Source of the DNA: a virus
DNA: 29,736 nucleotides
IMG/VR virus record: IMGVR_UViG_3300032061_000007
Span: 1-29,736 of that record
Reading direction: 5' to 3' (one strand)
The position numbers and the translations under genes were made by a program. Below, piece after piece: positions 1 through 7,470 of the stretch (positions within the stretch are counted from its first letter, which is position 1; each line of letters begins with the position of its first letter). The notes beneath the pieces are model-generated. The model was not told the DNA's origin, did not search any database, and saw only the letters and a program-made list of their open reading frames with translations.

Positions 1-579
1 AGCGCCAAATGCACCGATTTGTGATGTAATACCACGATAAAAATGTTTAAGTTGCTTAGCTCGTTGACCCTGATCACCTTTCAATTCGCCTTTATTACTT
101 TCTTTGGATTCTTTTTCAGTCAACATCATGCCTAATGAATCCAAAATAAATAACACTTCTGGTCGGTCATCTTCAGGAAATTCATCCTCAAAGAAATGTA
201 TTGTTTCGGTAATTGCTTTTTTGGCTTCATCAATAGTTGTGATATCATACTTTTGCATAGCATCATCATCCGTATTAACGCCTATACCTTGTAAAAATGG
301 TTCATCAAGAGCATGTTCAGTGTCCAAAAACACAGGAAACACACCTTGATCTTGCGCATGTTTTGCGATAGATGCTGCAATTAAAGACTTACCTGCACCT
401 GGCTCTCCTGCTATTAGAATTGATTTGCCAAGTGGAATACCTTTGAAAAATGAACCAGATACGATATTATTTAATACATATGATCCAGTATCAATCCACG
501 TTTTTACTTCTTTAAAACCAACCGATATACCAGACTTTTCCATCTTCTTCTTTAGAAGACTTCCTATACTTTTTGACAT
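1..579 (-). CDS. uvsX: UvsX/RecA-like recombinase, N-terminal part (cut by window edge)
   Basis: Reads from ATG at 579 leftward off the window; 193 codons are visible and the C-terminus is missing. A RecA-type ATPase core is visible: Walker A GEPGAGKS near residue 58, a FLDTEHAL segment after it, and Walker B LFILDSLGM near residue 145. In T4, UvsX forms the presynaptic filament for strand exchange and recombination-dependent replication, displacing gp32 with UvsY's help. A strong ribosome binding site (GAGGGGGA) lies 5 nt before the ATG. It is downstream of gp32 on the same strand, separated by a terminator-like hairpin, so expression probably depends on partial read-through. RecA-family membership is secure; UvsX rather than RecA is inferred from the T4-like context. 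Confidence 0.9.
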   Translation of the reverse strand, partial: MSKSIGSLLKKKMEKSGISVGFKEVKTWIDTGSYVLNNIVSGSFFKGIPLGKSILIAGEPGAGKSLIAASIAKHAQDQGVFPVFLDTEHALDEPFLQGIGVNTDDDAMQKYDITTIDEAKKAITETIHFFEDEFPEDDRPEVLFILDSLGMMLTEKESKESNKGELKGDQGQRAKQLKHFYRGITSQIGAFGA

Positions 580-590
580 TATTTCCCCCT

Positions 591-623
591 CAAAAATTGT
601 TGGTGGGTGTGAAACACCCACCA
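591..623 (-). terminator. Rho-independent terminator between gp32 and uvsX
   Basis: Perfect 10-bp stem (TGGTGGGTGT with its complement, 601-623) with a 3-nt loop. Read on the minus strand it is followed by ACAATTTTTG, giving a five-U tract. It lies 7 nt after the gp32 stop codon, so it should end most gp32 transcripts and lower uvsX expression relative to gp32. Confidence 0.8.
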
Positions 624-629
624 GTGATA

Positions 630-1547
630 TTACTTACCAGCCGCTTCTGCACGTCTACGAGCAAGAATATCCATTACACCACTATCAGATTTGCTAGTTG
701 ATGATTTAGTTGTCGATTTTGATTCTATTGCATCAGAACCATTGTCATTTACTGTATCATCAGTGGCGTCGTCAGATGGTAATGATGCTACGATGCCATC
801 AGTACTACTTGTTGAAGATGATCCACTATCATCATTATTCCATTCAAATGGTTCACCAGTTAATGCAGCATGTAATACAGCTTCAACATATTCAAGTTTT
901 GGTTCACGTGGAAGTTTGTCTTTAAGCACATATAATTCAGTGTCTTTAAGTTTATCCATGTCAACGGCACTTGGCTTGCGTGCGAAGCTTGATGTAGAAT
1001 ATGATGCGTATTTGCCATTTGATGTTTTATTTAAACGGAAGTCATAACCATTTTCGTAATCAGTGGGAATGCAATCCAAATCATCAAGCACAATAGCTTT
1101 CTTAATGATTTCATAGATTTCTGGTTCCATATTAATAAGTTTATGGTCCGAACCTTCATAATCGAATGGTGATTTTTGGATCAAAATTTGACCAATATAA
1201 CTTCTTTTTTTGTAGAATTTACCACCATTCTTATCATCGTCTTCTTTATAGAATTTCTGTGCCTGTGCACAAATTGGACATGGCTTATTGTACATACCAA
1301 GACATGGTACAAAGCGTTTTTTAGTTTGACCGTCTATTTCAACATCCAGCTTATGTAGATGTTTTTCGATTAAGAAATGTGATGCATTTGGATCGGCATC
1401 TGGTAAGAAACGAACGATTGCAGTTTCATCATAGGCCATTTCCCAGAAACGGTACCAATCGACGTTATTAGAATTTGAATTTTTTGATTTTTCTTCTTCT
1501 TCTTTTTTAAATTGATTTTTTAAATCTGATAAACTTAATTCTGACAT
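630..1547 (-). CDS. 32: Single-stranded DNA-binding protein, T4 gp32-like
   Basis: 305 aa, close to T4 gp32 (301 aa). The N-terminus carries a basic/acidic segment (LKNQFKKEEEEK) like the gp32 cooperativity arm. A zinc subdomain is visible: His63/His65, Cys82, Cys90 and Cys93 (C-x7-C-x2-C), comparable to the His-Cys3 site of T4 gp32. An aromatic-rich OB-like core (VDWYRFWEMAYDET, residues 29-42) would contact ssDNA. The tail after residue 235 is Ser/Thr/Asp-rich, the expected partner-recruiting acidic tail, but it ends in a basic patch (ILARRRAEAAGK). The ATG at 1547 has a GGGAGAAAA ribosome binding site. gp32 coats ssDNA at the fork and in recombination. A sigma70-like promoter precedes it and a terminator follows. 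Confidence 0.9.
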   Translation of the reverse strand: MSELSLSDLKNQFKKEEEEKSKNSNSNNVDWYRFWEMAYDETAIVRFLPDADPNASHFLIEKHLHKLDVEIDGQTKKRFVPCLGMYNKPCPICAQAQKFYKEDDDKNGGKFYKKRSYIGQILIQKSPFDYEGSDHKLINMEPEIYEIIKKAIVLDDLDCIPTDYENGYDFRLNKTSNGKYASYSTSSFARKPSAVDMDKLKDTELYVLKDKLPREPKLEYVEAVLHAALTGEPFEWNNDDSGSSSTSSTDGIVASLPSDDATDDTVNDNGSDAIESKSTTKSSTSKSDSGVMDILARRRAEAAGK

Positions 1548-1586
1548 ATTTTTTCTCCCTCATATTCAGACATTTTATTTTGACAT

Positions 1587-1616
1587 ATTATACAACATTT
1601 TCAATTACTTAGACAA
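1587..1616 (-). promoter_or_regulatory. Sigma70-like promoter for gp32
   Basis: Minus strand: TTGTCT (1611-1616), an 18-nt spacer, then TATAAT (1587-1592). Predicted start near 1580 leaves a leader of about 33 nt before the gp32 ATG. No TATAAATA-type late motif is present here, which fits early/middle expression of a replication gene. Confidence 0.55.
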
Positions 1617-1660
1617 CTATTTTTAATAATTCTTACATAAAATTTAAAATCACCTTACCT

Positions 1661-1831
1661 TTATAATTCGTTAGTTTTTGCTTTAAGTGCTTCTGCAACT
1701 TCAGCATAATCTTTTTCAAGTTCAGTGGCCTGCTTTTCAAGTTCGACCATCTGTTCAGCAATAGCTTGCCGGTCAGTTTCTAAATCCTTCAGAGCTGTTG
1801 TCAGCTCAACTATTTCATCTATATTGGACAT
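1661..1831 (-). CDS. Small coiled-coil protein, unknown function
   Basis: 56 aa from ATG at 1831 to TAA at 1661, with a very strong ribosome binding site (AGGAGGGAATT). The product is acidic and almost entirely alpha-helical in appearance, with heptad-like spacing of Leu/Ile/Val/Ala (for example IVELTTALKDLE and MVELEKQATELEK), so a dimeric or trimeric coiled coil is likely. A perfect TATAAATA late-promoter motif lies 16 nt upstream, so it is probably a late gene although it sits between gp32 and the ligase. I do not recognise the family. The existence of the gene is well supported by the RBS, promoter and full-length coding character. Confidence 0.75.
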   Translation of the reverse strand: MSNIDEIVELTTALKDLETDRQAIAEQMVELEKQATELEKDYAEVAEALKAKTNEL

Positions 1832-1846
1832 AATTCCCTCCTACTA

Positions 1847-1854
1847 TATTTATA
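1847..1854 (-). promoter_or_regulatory. T4-type late promoter (TATAAATA)
   Basis: Exact TATAAATA on the minus strand, 16 nt before the ATG at 1831. The predicted transcript start is just before the AGGAGGG ribosome binding site. In T4 this octamer is read by the gp55 late sigma factor. Confidence 0.65.
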
Positions 1855-1863
1855 GATTTTCTT

Positions 1864-3321
1864 TTATTTTTGTGTTTTAGTTTGCTTCATTTTCATCGCC
1901 AATTCTTTCATTTCAAAGACACGTTCTAGTGTATCTGTGGTGTCTTTATCATAACGAATTTCAGTGAATCGCGGATGCGACAATGCATGATAATCATGGG
2001 TTCTGCCTTTAGTGATATCATTACATTCAACGGTCATGATTTGACCAATCATATCCTGCCGGCGGGAATTGAAATATGTAAGCTGATCATCAGTGAATCC
2101 AGAAACGCTACCTTTAATTTTTCCATCGTCAGTTTCAAAAGTCATGCTACCAAAGGTGTCTTCGCGCTTAGTTCCCTTCTTACCTTCAATGAATCCAGTG
2201 ATGCGGACATCTACTTCAATAATAAGCTTCATTTTCCATTGTTCAGTGCTGGTACCATCCCTAAAGACTGCATCCATATTCTTTAATATAGAACCTTCCA
2301 ATCCAGCTTCCATCCAATTCTGAGTCCGATGCATGGCTTCTTCCAAGTCATTAACAACATATGCTTCTATTAGCTGCACATGCTGATCACCTTCACGAAC
2401 GATATTCTTTAAGGCTTCCCATCTATCAACATATTTAGTAGTGTTCTTTACACGGTTAGCTGCATTGGTATATTCTGGAAGATTTACATAATCCCAGACT
2501 TCACACATAATGTTGTTATGTGGAACATCATCTGAATTAATCAACCCATTACCAAGGTGTCTTGGTAGAATAAGTTTTCCATTTTTGAAATCGTTTACAA
2601 TTTCGTCTTCCAGTGAAGTGCCATTTTTGGTATCAAGTTTACGCAATGTTGGTAAAATCTTTTCAAGAAGTATTTCATCAAGGCGTACTGTCAATTCACC
2701 AATGTATTTTCCATCAGGGTAATTCACAAATGTTTCTGTTAATACAGGATAATCATATTGTTCGCCACTTCGTGAGTTATACGTTACATTACCATTTTCA
2801 ACGGTAACTTCCCTATAAGTGCCATCTGCCTTAAGATTGATCAATGCAGGAAACTTTACTTTCTTCTGATTTTTATCTGTTAAAATTGAACAACGCATAT
2901 AAACTGGCTTAACAATTAAATTTTTGTGGACTTTGTTTATTTGGGTTCGACCAAGATTGATCTTTAAGTCCCGGTCAATGATTCGTCTAATGATGTCGGC
3001 TTCATTTTCGGGTAATGAATTAAGAATATTAAGAAGTGCATTATGAGCATCATTCCCAGTTAACGTGCGGGTGACAAACAACTCGTCAAGCATATCCAAT
3101 GCTTCTTCAAGATGCATAGTGATTTTAGTAGAATCAAATGGGGGTTGATCTATATTCTTAAGAGTGATACCATATGTATGGGTCACTTTATCATAAGCCA
3201 TTTTTAAAACGCGTGTGAATAATGCATTATCCTTATGCTTCTTAAGGATTTCTAGCTTATAATTGGTGCCATTGTCTGCATTTAACTCTTCGATGATTGT
3301 TGATGGATTTATTGTAGTCAT
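1864..3321 (-). CDS. 30: ATP-dependent DNA ligase, T4 gp30-like
   Basis: 485 aa (T4 gp30 is 487). It seals nicks by adenylating a lysine with ATP, transferring AMP to the 5'-phosphate, and joining. The lysine motif is KADG near residue 164, in the same place as T4 Lys159; here the following residues are TYR, so the usual KxDGxR arginine is shifted by one. Other segments matching T4 ligase are ALFTRVLKMAYDK near the N-terminus, MCEVWDYV, GLEGSILKN (motif IV) and EQWKMKLIIEVDVRI (motif V lysines). I chose the internal ATG at 3321 because GCGAGGTAA lies just before it; an in-frame ATG ten codons upstream (3351) has no ribosome binding site. It lies 52 nt downstream of the terminase large-subunit stop. 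Confidence 0.92.
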   Translation of the reverse strand: MTTINPSTIIEELNADNGTNYKLEILKKHKDNALFTRVLKMAYDKVTHTYGITLKNIDQPPFDSTKITMHLEEALDMLDELFVTRTLTGNDAHNALLNILNSLPENEADIIRRIIDRDLKINLGRTQINKVHKNLIVKPVYMRCSILTDKNQKKVKFPALINLKADGTYREVTVENGNVTYNSRSGEQYDYPVLTETFVNYPDGKYIGELTVRLDEILLEKILPTLRKLDTKNGTSLEDEIVNDFKNGKLILPRHLGNGLINSDDVPHNNIMCEVWDYVNLPEYTNAANRVKNTTKYVDRWEALKNIVREGDQHVQLIEAYVVNDLEEAMHRTQNWMEAGLEGSILKNMDAVFRDGTSTEQWKMKLIIEVDVRITGFIEGKKGTKREDTFGSMTFETDDGKIKGSVSGFTDDQLTYFNSRRQDMIGQIMTVECNDITKGRTHDYHALSHPRFTEIRYDKDTTDTLERVFEMKELAMKMKQTKTQK

Positions 3322-3341
3322 TGTTACCTCGCAAAAGCGAT

Positions 3342-3370
3342 ATTTTACCATATAAACAATGACTTAACAA
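3342..3370 (-). promoter_or_regulatory. Sigma70-like promoter for DNA ligase
   Basis: Minus strand TTGTTA (3365-3370), a 17-nt spacer, then TAAAAT (3342-3347) preceded by TGG, giving an extended -10 (TGnTAAAAT). Predicted start near 3335. The short leader contains a small TCGC/GCGA hairpin whose 3' arm touches the GAGG ribosome binding site. This would let the ligase be made early although it lies behind late terminase genes. Confidence 0.5.
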
Positions 3371-3373
3371 CAT

Positions 3374-4933
3374 TTACATAACAATTCCATATAATTCACT
3401 TTCATCTAAATCAGCATCATCGTCATCATCGTCATCAAATAAAGTATCTATTTCTTCATCATCATATAATAAGACTTCCTGCATTACGCGTATCATTATA
3501 ATAAGTGCCATTATTAAATCGTCGGTAATACCCAATTTAGCTTCAAAACTGGCACCTTTTCTTACAAAGAATTTCAATTCTGTCATAAGCACCTTACTTC
3601 GTATTGTCATACGTGGTCGGTCTGAGTCAATTAATGTCTTCAAATCCATGCATGCACGCAATTTAGCTTTATTGGATGTATAAAATCCACGCTTATCTTT
3701 GCCTTTATCATGAAACATTACACCTGGTAGTTCGGTATCATTAGCATCTTCATAACTTTCAATTGCACTGATAACACCTTCACCAACACCATTATTTTCG
3801 ACACTATAAAATGATTCACTTCCAGCTTTTTCAATAACATTCAATATCCAAATCAATTTCTTAGTAAATTTTGGTGTAGATAATGTGTTTTCTCTAAATT
3901 CTGCTACTTGATTCAACTGTGGAAATGAAAATACCTGAATTGTACTGTAATCGCCCCCGGTACCTGTTCCCACATCAACCCCAATAATGTATTTTTTCTG
4001 CTTCTGGATTTGTTCCCAAAATTTAAACCCATTTTTAACAAGGATAGGGTCTGTGCTTTTAAGATTTGATAGACGAATGCCATGTATAAGTGTTTCTTCA
4101 GAACTGATGAATTCATTATTATATTCACGGCGCCATTTAAGTTCGCCAAACTTCGCAATTATATCAGCTCGGAACTTATCATCCCGCATTTTTTTTCCGT
4201 GCGCGTCCATTGGAACTTCGCGCCATGTAACTTCCACTGGTGAAAATCCATTTTGTTCAGCAATTGCACCATGCCATAACATTGAAAATTGATCTTCTGA
4301 CCCATTTGGTGTAGATGTAATGATGCAATCCCCGCCAGTAGATAACGTCGGTAATATAGACGCCCAGAAATCTTCGGCTACCAGTGGTTTTACAAATGCG
4401 AATTCATCAAGATAAAGTAGACTAATAGAACGGCCACGCCCTGTGTTTGCTGTAGTCGCCTCTGCATATAATTCTGAACCATTGTCAAATGACACTGTGT
4501 GCACATTATATTCAGTCACACCGGGTTTCAACCAATCAGGCAATGATTCATATTGGAATTTGATACGTTTCATGATATCTTTAGCATCTGAATGTCGGCG
4601 TGATGCAATCAGTATATTCATATCGGGGTGGAAAATAGCCTTCCAAAGTAAATACGATGCTGATGTTTCTGTCTTTCCTGACTGACGTGAAGTCAATGTA
4701 ATTGCCCATTGATTGTTTAAATAGTTATCTATCATTTTTATTTGATAGTCACGAACATCAAATGGTATTTCCCCAGCTTTTGGGTGTTGGATGTGTACGT
4801 ACTTACGGATGAAATAAATCGGGCCTTCGTCATCGCTAATGACAGGCTTCATACACTTTCTGAGTTCATCAATCATCTCTTCAGTGTATTCCATCTCTTG
4901 ATATGGAGCTTTTATTAGTGCTGCTTTTGCCAT
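3374..4933 (-). CDS. 17: Terminase large subunit (packaging ATPase/nuclease), T4 gp17-like
   Basis: 519 aa. The ATPase half has Walker A SRQSGKT (82-88), Walker B LLYLDEF (172-178) and the coupling motif TSTPNG (206-211). The RNase H-fold nuclease half has Asp320 (GVDVGTG), Glu379 (VENNG) and Asp471/Asp472 (TDDLIMA), the expected metal-binding triad. The motor docks on the portal, cuts concatemers and pumps DNA into the prohead. The C-terminus has an unusual run of seven aspartates (500-506) in a very acidic tail. It is shorter than T4 gp17 (610 aa). The gene follows the small subunit by 22 nt, as in T4, and probably shares its late promoter. Confidence 0.95.
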   Translation of the reverse strand: MAKAALIKAPYQEMEYTEEMIDELRKCMKPVISDDEGPIYFIRKYVHIQHPKAGEIPFDVRDYQIKMIDNYLNNQWAITLTSRQSGKTETSASYLLWKAIFHPDMNILIASRRHSDAKDIMKRIKFQYESLPDWLKPGVTEYNVHTVSFDNGSELYAEATTANTGRGRSISLLYLDEFAFVKPLVAEDFWASILPTLSTGGDCIITSTPNGSEDQFSMLWHGAIAEQNGFSPVEVTWREVPMDAHGKKMRDDKFRADIIAKFGELKWRREYNNEFISSEETLIHGIRLSNLKSTDPILVKNGFKFWEQIQKQKKYIIGVDVGTGTGGDYSTIQVFSFPQLNQVAEFRENTLSTPKFTKKLIWILNVIEKAGSESFYSVENNGVGEGVISAIESYEDANDTELPGVMFHDKGKDKRGFYTSNKAKLRACMDLKTLIDSDRPRMTIRSKVLMTELKFFVRKGASFEAKLGITDDLIMALIIMIRVMQEVLLYDDEEIDTLFDDDDDDDADLDESELYGIVM

Positions 4934-4955
4934 TGGTAGTCCCTTACCTTATTGG

Positions 4956-5414
4956 TTAATCATTGTCCTCTTTTAATATTTTCTTCAAAATATCATTTCT
5001 ATCAGCAACAATAACATTGTTAATGGTATTTGCATTCTGTTTACCAGCATTCCCACTTAATTTGGCGGATTCTAATGCCATCTTGTCATTATGTTCTTTT
5101 TGACGTTGCATTAACTTGACTGCATCTAATGCCGCATCAAGATACTGTTTTGATACTTCCATCGTTCTGGGGACATATTTCGGTTCAATAGATTCTAGTT
5201 GATCCATTCCATCTTCAAACGCTTCTACAGCTTTATTATGTAAGTCACGAATATTATTCATGATTTCTTCGTCTGGATGTGATATAATATCTGGTAATGA
5301 GTCGTCAACTTGAACCAAATCAGCAGATACACTTTCATCGTTCTCTTCTGGAGGTAAGATGTTTAATGCCTTTTCTAAATTCGTTGATCCGTCAAATGTT
5401 GGCTTCTTTTTCAT
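4956..5414 (-). CDS. 16: Terminase small subunit, T4 gp16-like
   Basis: 152 aa (T4 gp16 is 164). The N-terminal 50 residues are acidic and low in structure. The central part (IMNNIRDLHNKAVEAFEDGM, then RTMEVSKQYLDAALDAVKLM) is helical, matching the paired-helix oligomerisation core and R-x-x-E-V-x-x-x-[L/Y] pattern seen in small terminases of T4-like phages. Gp16 forms rings that help gp17 engage concatemeric DNA. I chose ATG 5414 because GGGGAGAAAC sits before it; an in-frame ATG at 5438 lies ahead of that site. The position directly upstream of gp17 supports the call. A minus-strand late promoter motif lies 38 nt upstream. Confidence 0.75.
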   Translation of the reverse strand: MKKKPTFDGSTNLEKALNILPPEENDESVSADLVQVDDSLPDIISHPDEEIMNNIRDLHNKAVEAFEDGMDQLESIEPKYVPRTMEVSKQYLDAALDAVKLMQRQKEHNDKMALESAKLSGNAGKQNANTINNVIVADRNDILKKILKEDND

Positions 5415-5437
5415 GTATGTTTCTCCCCAAACCCACA

Positions 5438-5445
5438 TATAAATA
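5438..5445 (+). promoter_or_regulatory. Late promoter (TATAAATA), rightward, overlapping a divergent partner
   Basis: Exact TATAAATA on the plus strand, 31 nt before the plus-strand ATG at 5476. Its downstream region overlaps the minus-strand GATAAATA at 5452-5459, so the two promoters fire through one another. Confidence 0.6.
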
Positions 5446-5451
5446 TAATAG

Positions 5452-5459
5452 TATTTATC
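5452..5459 (-). promoter_or_regulatory. Late promoter (GATAAATA), leftward, for the terminase operon
   Basis: GATAAATA on the minus strand, seven of eight matches to TATAAATA, 38 nt before the small terminase ATG. Predicted start near 5446, inside the oppositely oriented promoter. Confidence 0.5.
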
Positions 5460-5475
5460 CAGAAAGGTAGGAAAA

Positions 5476-6009
5476 ATGGAAAAAGATTCAAAATTGCCAC
5501 AACATTTGGCCTTAGTATATGAAAATATAACGTATTATTCGCTTGAAGAAGCTGAAGATAGCATAAATGCTGAAAAATTAGACAGCACATCAATTTTAGA
5601 AATTGGGGAAGATTTGCCCATTTTTTATGATGGTGAAGTTATTTTATATAAAATCAATGATAACATGTATCCAGGAATGATCATTGATATTCTACTCGAA
5701 AACAATAAAGAACTTGCATATTTAGTTGTAAAACGAATGGGAGTTGCCCAACTTTATGATATTATAACATTATCATTTGACACCGATGGTGGTGTTGAAG
5801 TTGTAATTGATGCATATTCTGGCGGAATTCACCAATCATTATCAAATAATATGGATATGGCCAAGATTTTTAGTATTGTGTCATGTGGTACTGTTGATCT
5901 GGAACAATATATTGTTCGATCTGTTCAAGAAGCAATTGATTATCACACTGATATGATGGATGCCTTAGATGAATTTACAGATCCAGAAAAGACTGTTACA
6001 ATTCATTGA
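5476..6009 (+). CDS. Unknown acidic protein, late-expressed
   Basis: 177 aa, acidic, with no signal peptide or clear membrane segment. It has an alternating beta-like core (PGMIIDILLENNKELAYLVV, about residues 66-85) and a helical C-terminus. I do not recognise a family. The ATG at 5476 has an AAAGGTAGGAAA ribosome binding site and an exact late promoter 31 nt upstream, so it is probably made with the structural genes. It is the first plus-strand gene after the terminase promoter and faces the minus-strand gene at 6026-6472 tail to tail with a 16-nt gap and no evident terminator. Confidence 0.75.
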   Translation: MEKDSKLPQHLALVYENITYYSLEEAEDSINAEKLDSTSILEIGEDLPIFYDGEVILYKINDNMYPGMIIDILLENNKELAYLVVKRMGVAQLYDIITLSFDTDGGVEVVIDAYSGGIHQSLSNNMDMAKIFSIVSCGTVDLEQYIVRSVQEAIDYHTDMMDALDEFTDPEKTVTIH

Positions 6010-6025
6010 CTGCATTAAAAGATTA

Positions 6026-6472
6026 TTATGACTCAGTGGTGTGCATCATCCAGCTTTTCACAGATGCATTAAGTTCACTATCAAATCGCTCTGATAATTC
6101 AAAGAATGATAATGAAAAATACTTTGAATTGTTACCAGTTACAATTATGCGGGTGCCCTGAATAGTTATATCTTTTATGCCTGGTTTTTCTTGCAATGAT
6201 GTTTCAATTGCATATAAAATATGATCAACACCAGAAAAATCAACAGTTGTATATGCAACATCAAAATAAAATCGGTTAGCATTTATCTTAATATTTTCCG
6301 ATAAAATAAACGCTGGTATAGTTGGTTTAATCGATGGATCAGTTAGATACATGCCATAATTCTTCCAATAATGGCAAACGATAGAAACTACAGCAGCATT
6401 AAATACTGTGCATTCATCGTGATGTTTTGTCAAATCGACACCAATTAATTTTCCTAAGCTATCAATATTCAT
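6026..6472 (-). CDS. Unknown protein, late-expressed
   Basis: 148 aa from the chosen start. Several beta-prone segments (NRFYFDVAYTTVDF, IKDITIQGTRIIVTG) suggest a small mixed fold; no catalytic motif is evident. Three in-frame ATGs occur at 6484, 6475 and 6472. The late motif AATAAATA at 6490-6497 would start transcription close to 6484, so the first ATG would be at the very 5' end and its own codons (ATGGAG) supply the Shine-Dalgarno. ATG 6472, with GGAG six nt upstream, is therefore preferred. The gene stands alone between two plus-strand units. No function is inferred. Confidence 0.65.
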   Translation of the reverse strand: MNIDSLGKLIGVDLTKHHDECTVFNAAVVSIVCHYWKNYGMYLTDPSIKPTIPAFILSENIKINANRFYFDVAYTTVDFSGVDHILYAIETSLQEKPGIKDITIQGTRIIVTGNNSKYFSLSFFELSERFDSELNASVKSWMMHTTES

Positions 6473-6489
6473 CATGTTCTCCATGACTA

Positions 6490-6497
6490 TATTTATT
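6490..6497 (-). promoter_or_regulatory. Late promoter variant (AATAAATA)
   Basis: Seven of eight matches to TATAAATA on the minus strand, 18 nt upstream of the preferred ATG at 6472. Its position argues that the first in-frame ATG (6484) is not used. Confidence 0.45.
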
Positions 6498-6511
6498 GAT
6501 TCTAGAATACA

Positions 6512-6541
6512 TTGCCTTAAACGTGATATATGTGGTATTAT
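6512..6541 (+). promoter_or_regulatory. Sigma70-like promoter for the glycosyltransferase/methyltransferase cassette
   Basis: Plus strand TTGCCT (6512-6517), an 18-nt spacer, TATTAT (6536-6541) with TGG directly before it (extended -10). It precedes the first cassette gene at 6564. No late TATAAATA motif is present between here and 10335, so this cassette is probably under host-type or early control, unlike its structural neighbours. Confidence 0.45.
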
Positions 6542-6563
6542 ATTTGTTTTATGGTATTAATTA

Positions 6564-7208
6564 ATGATAATTCTTACAGCAATAACACCACACCCACCAT
6601 ACAAAGATGAATTAGGGCCATGGACACAAAGTTTATATGATTTCGGATATCATGGCACATATAAATACTTAGAAGATACAACAAATTGGATGGGTAATTG
6701 TCTACAAAAGCCAGAAGTCATTTTAGATGTATATAATTCACTGGATGACGATGTATTATGGCTTGATGTTGATATGCGGGTCAAACAAGAATTAACCTTG
6801 ATTGAAGACAATATAGACAAATATGATTTCATGTGCTATGAGCGAATCGATTGTAAACTACATAATGTAGGATGGCACTGGAATGCCGGTGTGATGTTTT
6901 TTAAACAATCGGAAAAAGGTAGATTGCTTTTAGAAACATGGGCGACCATGTGTGCCGAAGCAGACCCAGATAGTTTTATGCCTGAACAAAAAGCATTACA
7001 TTTTGCGTGGCATAAAGTCAATCCTAAAACATTATCATTACCAGAAATATACAATGCTGATTGGGATAAAAATTTGGATGATGTTGTAATAGAACATGGG
7101 AAAGCCAGTCGCAAGTATAAACACATTGTAGAAAGTGGTAAAAAAATGAGTGGTGTTCCATGGAATGTCACAATTGAAGAGGGACGAAAATTAAAAGATG
7201 AATTTTGA
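6564..7208 (+). CDS. GT-A fold glycosyltransferase (GT8/GT32-like)
   Basis: 214 aa. It has the hallmarks of a retaining, metal-dependent nucleotide-sugar transferase: a DxD motif in WLDVDM (residues 67-71), NAGVMFF (107-113), a following EQKAL (141-145) and a C-terminal HGKASRKYK segment (178-186) that may bind phosphate. There is no signal peptide, so it acts in the cytoplasm. Donor and acceptor cannot be read from sequence; candidates are host surface glycans, phage DNA bases or virion proteins. It is the first gene of a coupled plus-strand cassette; its stop overlaps the next start by 11 nt. The ribosome binding site is weak. Confidence 0.75.
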   Translation: MIILTAITPHPPYKDELGPWTQSLYDFGYHGTYKYLEDTTNWMGNCLQKPEVILDVYNSLDDDVLWLDVDMRVKQELTLIEDNIDKYDFMCYERIDCKLHNVGWHWNAGVMFFKQSEKGRLLLETWATMCAEADPDSFMPEQKALHFAWHKVNPKTLSLPEIYNADWDKNLDDVVIEHGKASRKYKHIVESGKKMSGVPWNVTIEEGRKLKDEF

Positions 7209-7470
7209 TGATATAATTAACGAATTTAGAACATTTTCAACAATAACTGGTTCTGGTCCCGGATATTTTTATGCGCGAGATGATACATTCTTCTATTTAG
7301 TTAATGACCACGATCAAACAATAAAAGTAGGATATAGAATGACATTTGATAGATGGGTAAATAGTGTCGACTATCTACTAGCATTTCCTGAATCAGAAAA
7401 ACTAATGAAAGCAATAAAATTCTTTCTTAAATCAAAACAAATTAATCAATCAATTGTGGTAGAATTATGA
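7198..7470 (+). CDS. Small unknown protein in glycosyltransferase cassette
   Basis: 90 aa. Starts inside the last codons of the upstream glycosyltransferase (11-nt overlap) and its stop overlaps the next ATG (ATGA). It contains an aromatic, beta-like stretch (GYFYARDDTFFYLVNDHD) then helical segments. I recognise no family. The overlap at both ends shows it is a real member of the translationally coupled cassette and it may act with its neighbours. Confidence 0.65.
   Translation: MNFDDIINEFRTFSTITGSGPGYFYARDDTFFYLVNDHDQTIKVGYRMTFDRWVNSVDYLLAFPESEKLMKAIKFFLKSKQINQSIVVEL

Noticed and set aside
691-1047. 118-aa plus-strand reading frame opposite gp32
   Set aside because: Lies wholly antisense to a clear gp32 gene, is Ser/Leu-rich as expected for a shadow of the Ser/Thr/Asp tail, and has no ribosome binding site.
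3322-3351. Ten-codon N-terminal extension of DNA ligase
   Set aside because: No ribosome binding site before ATG 3351, and the predicted -10 element lies within this stretch; ATG 3321 has GAGGTAA and aligns better with T4 ligase.
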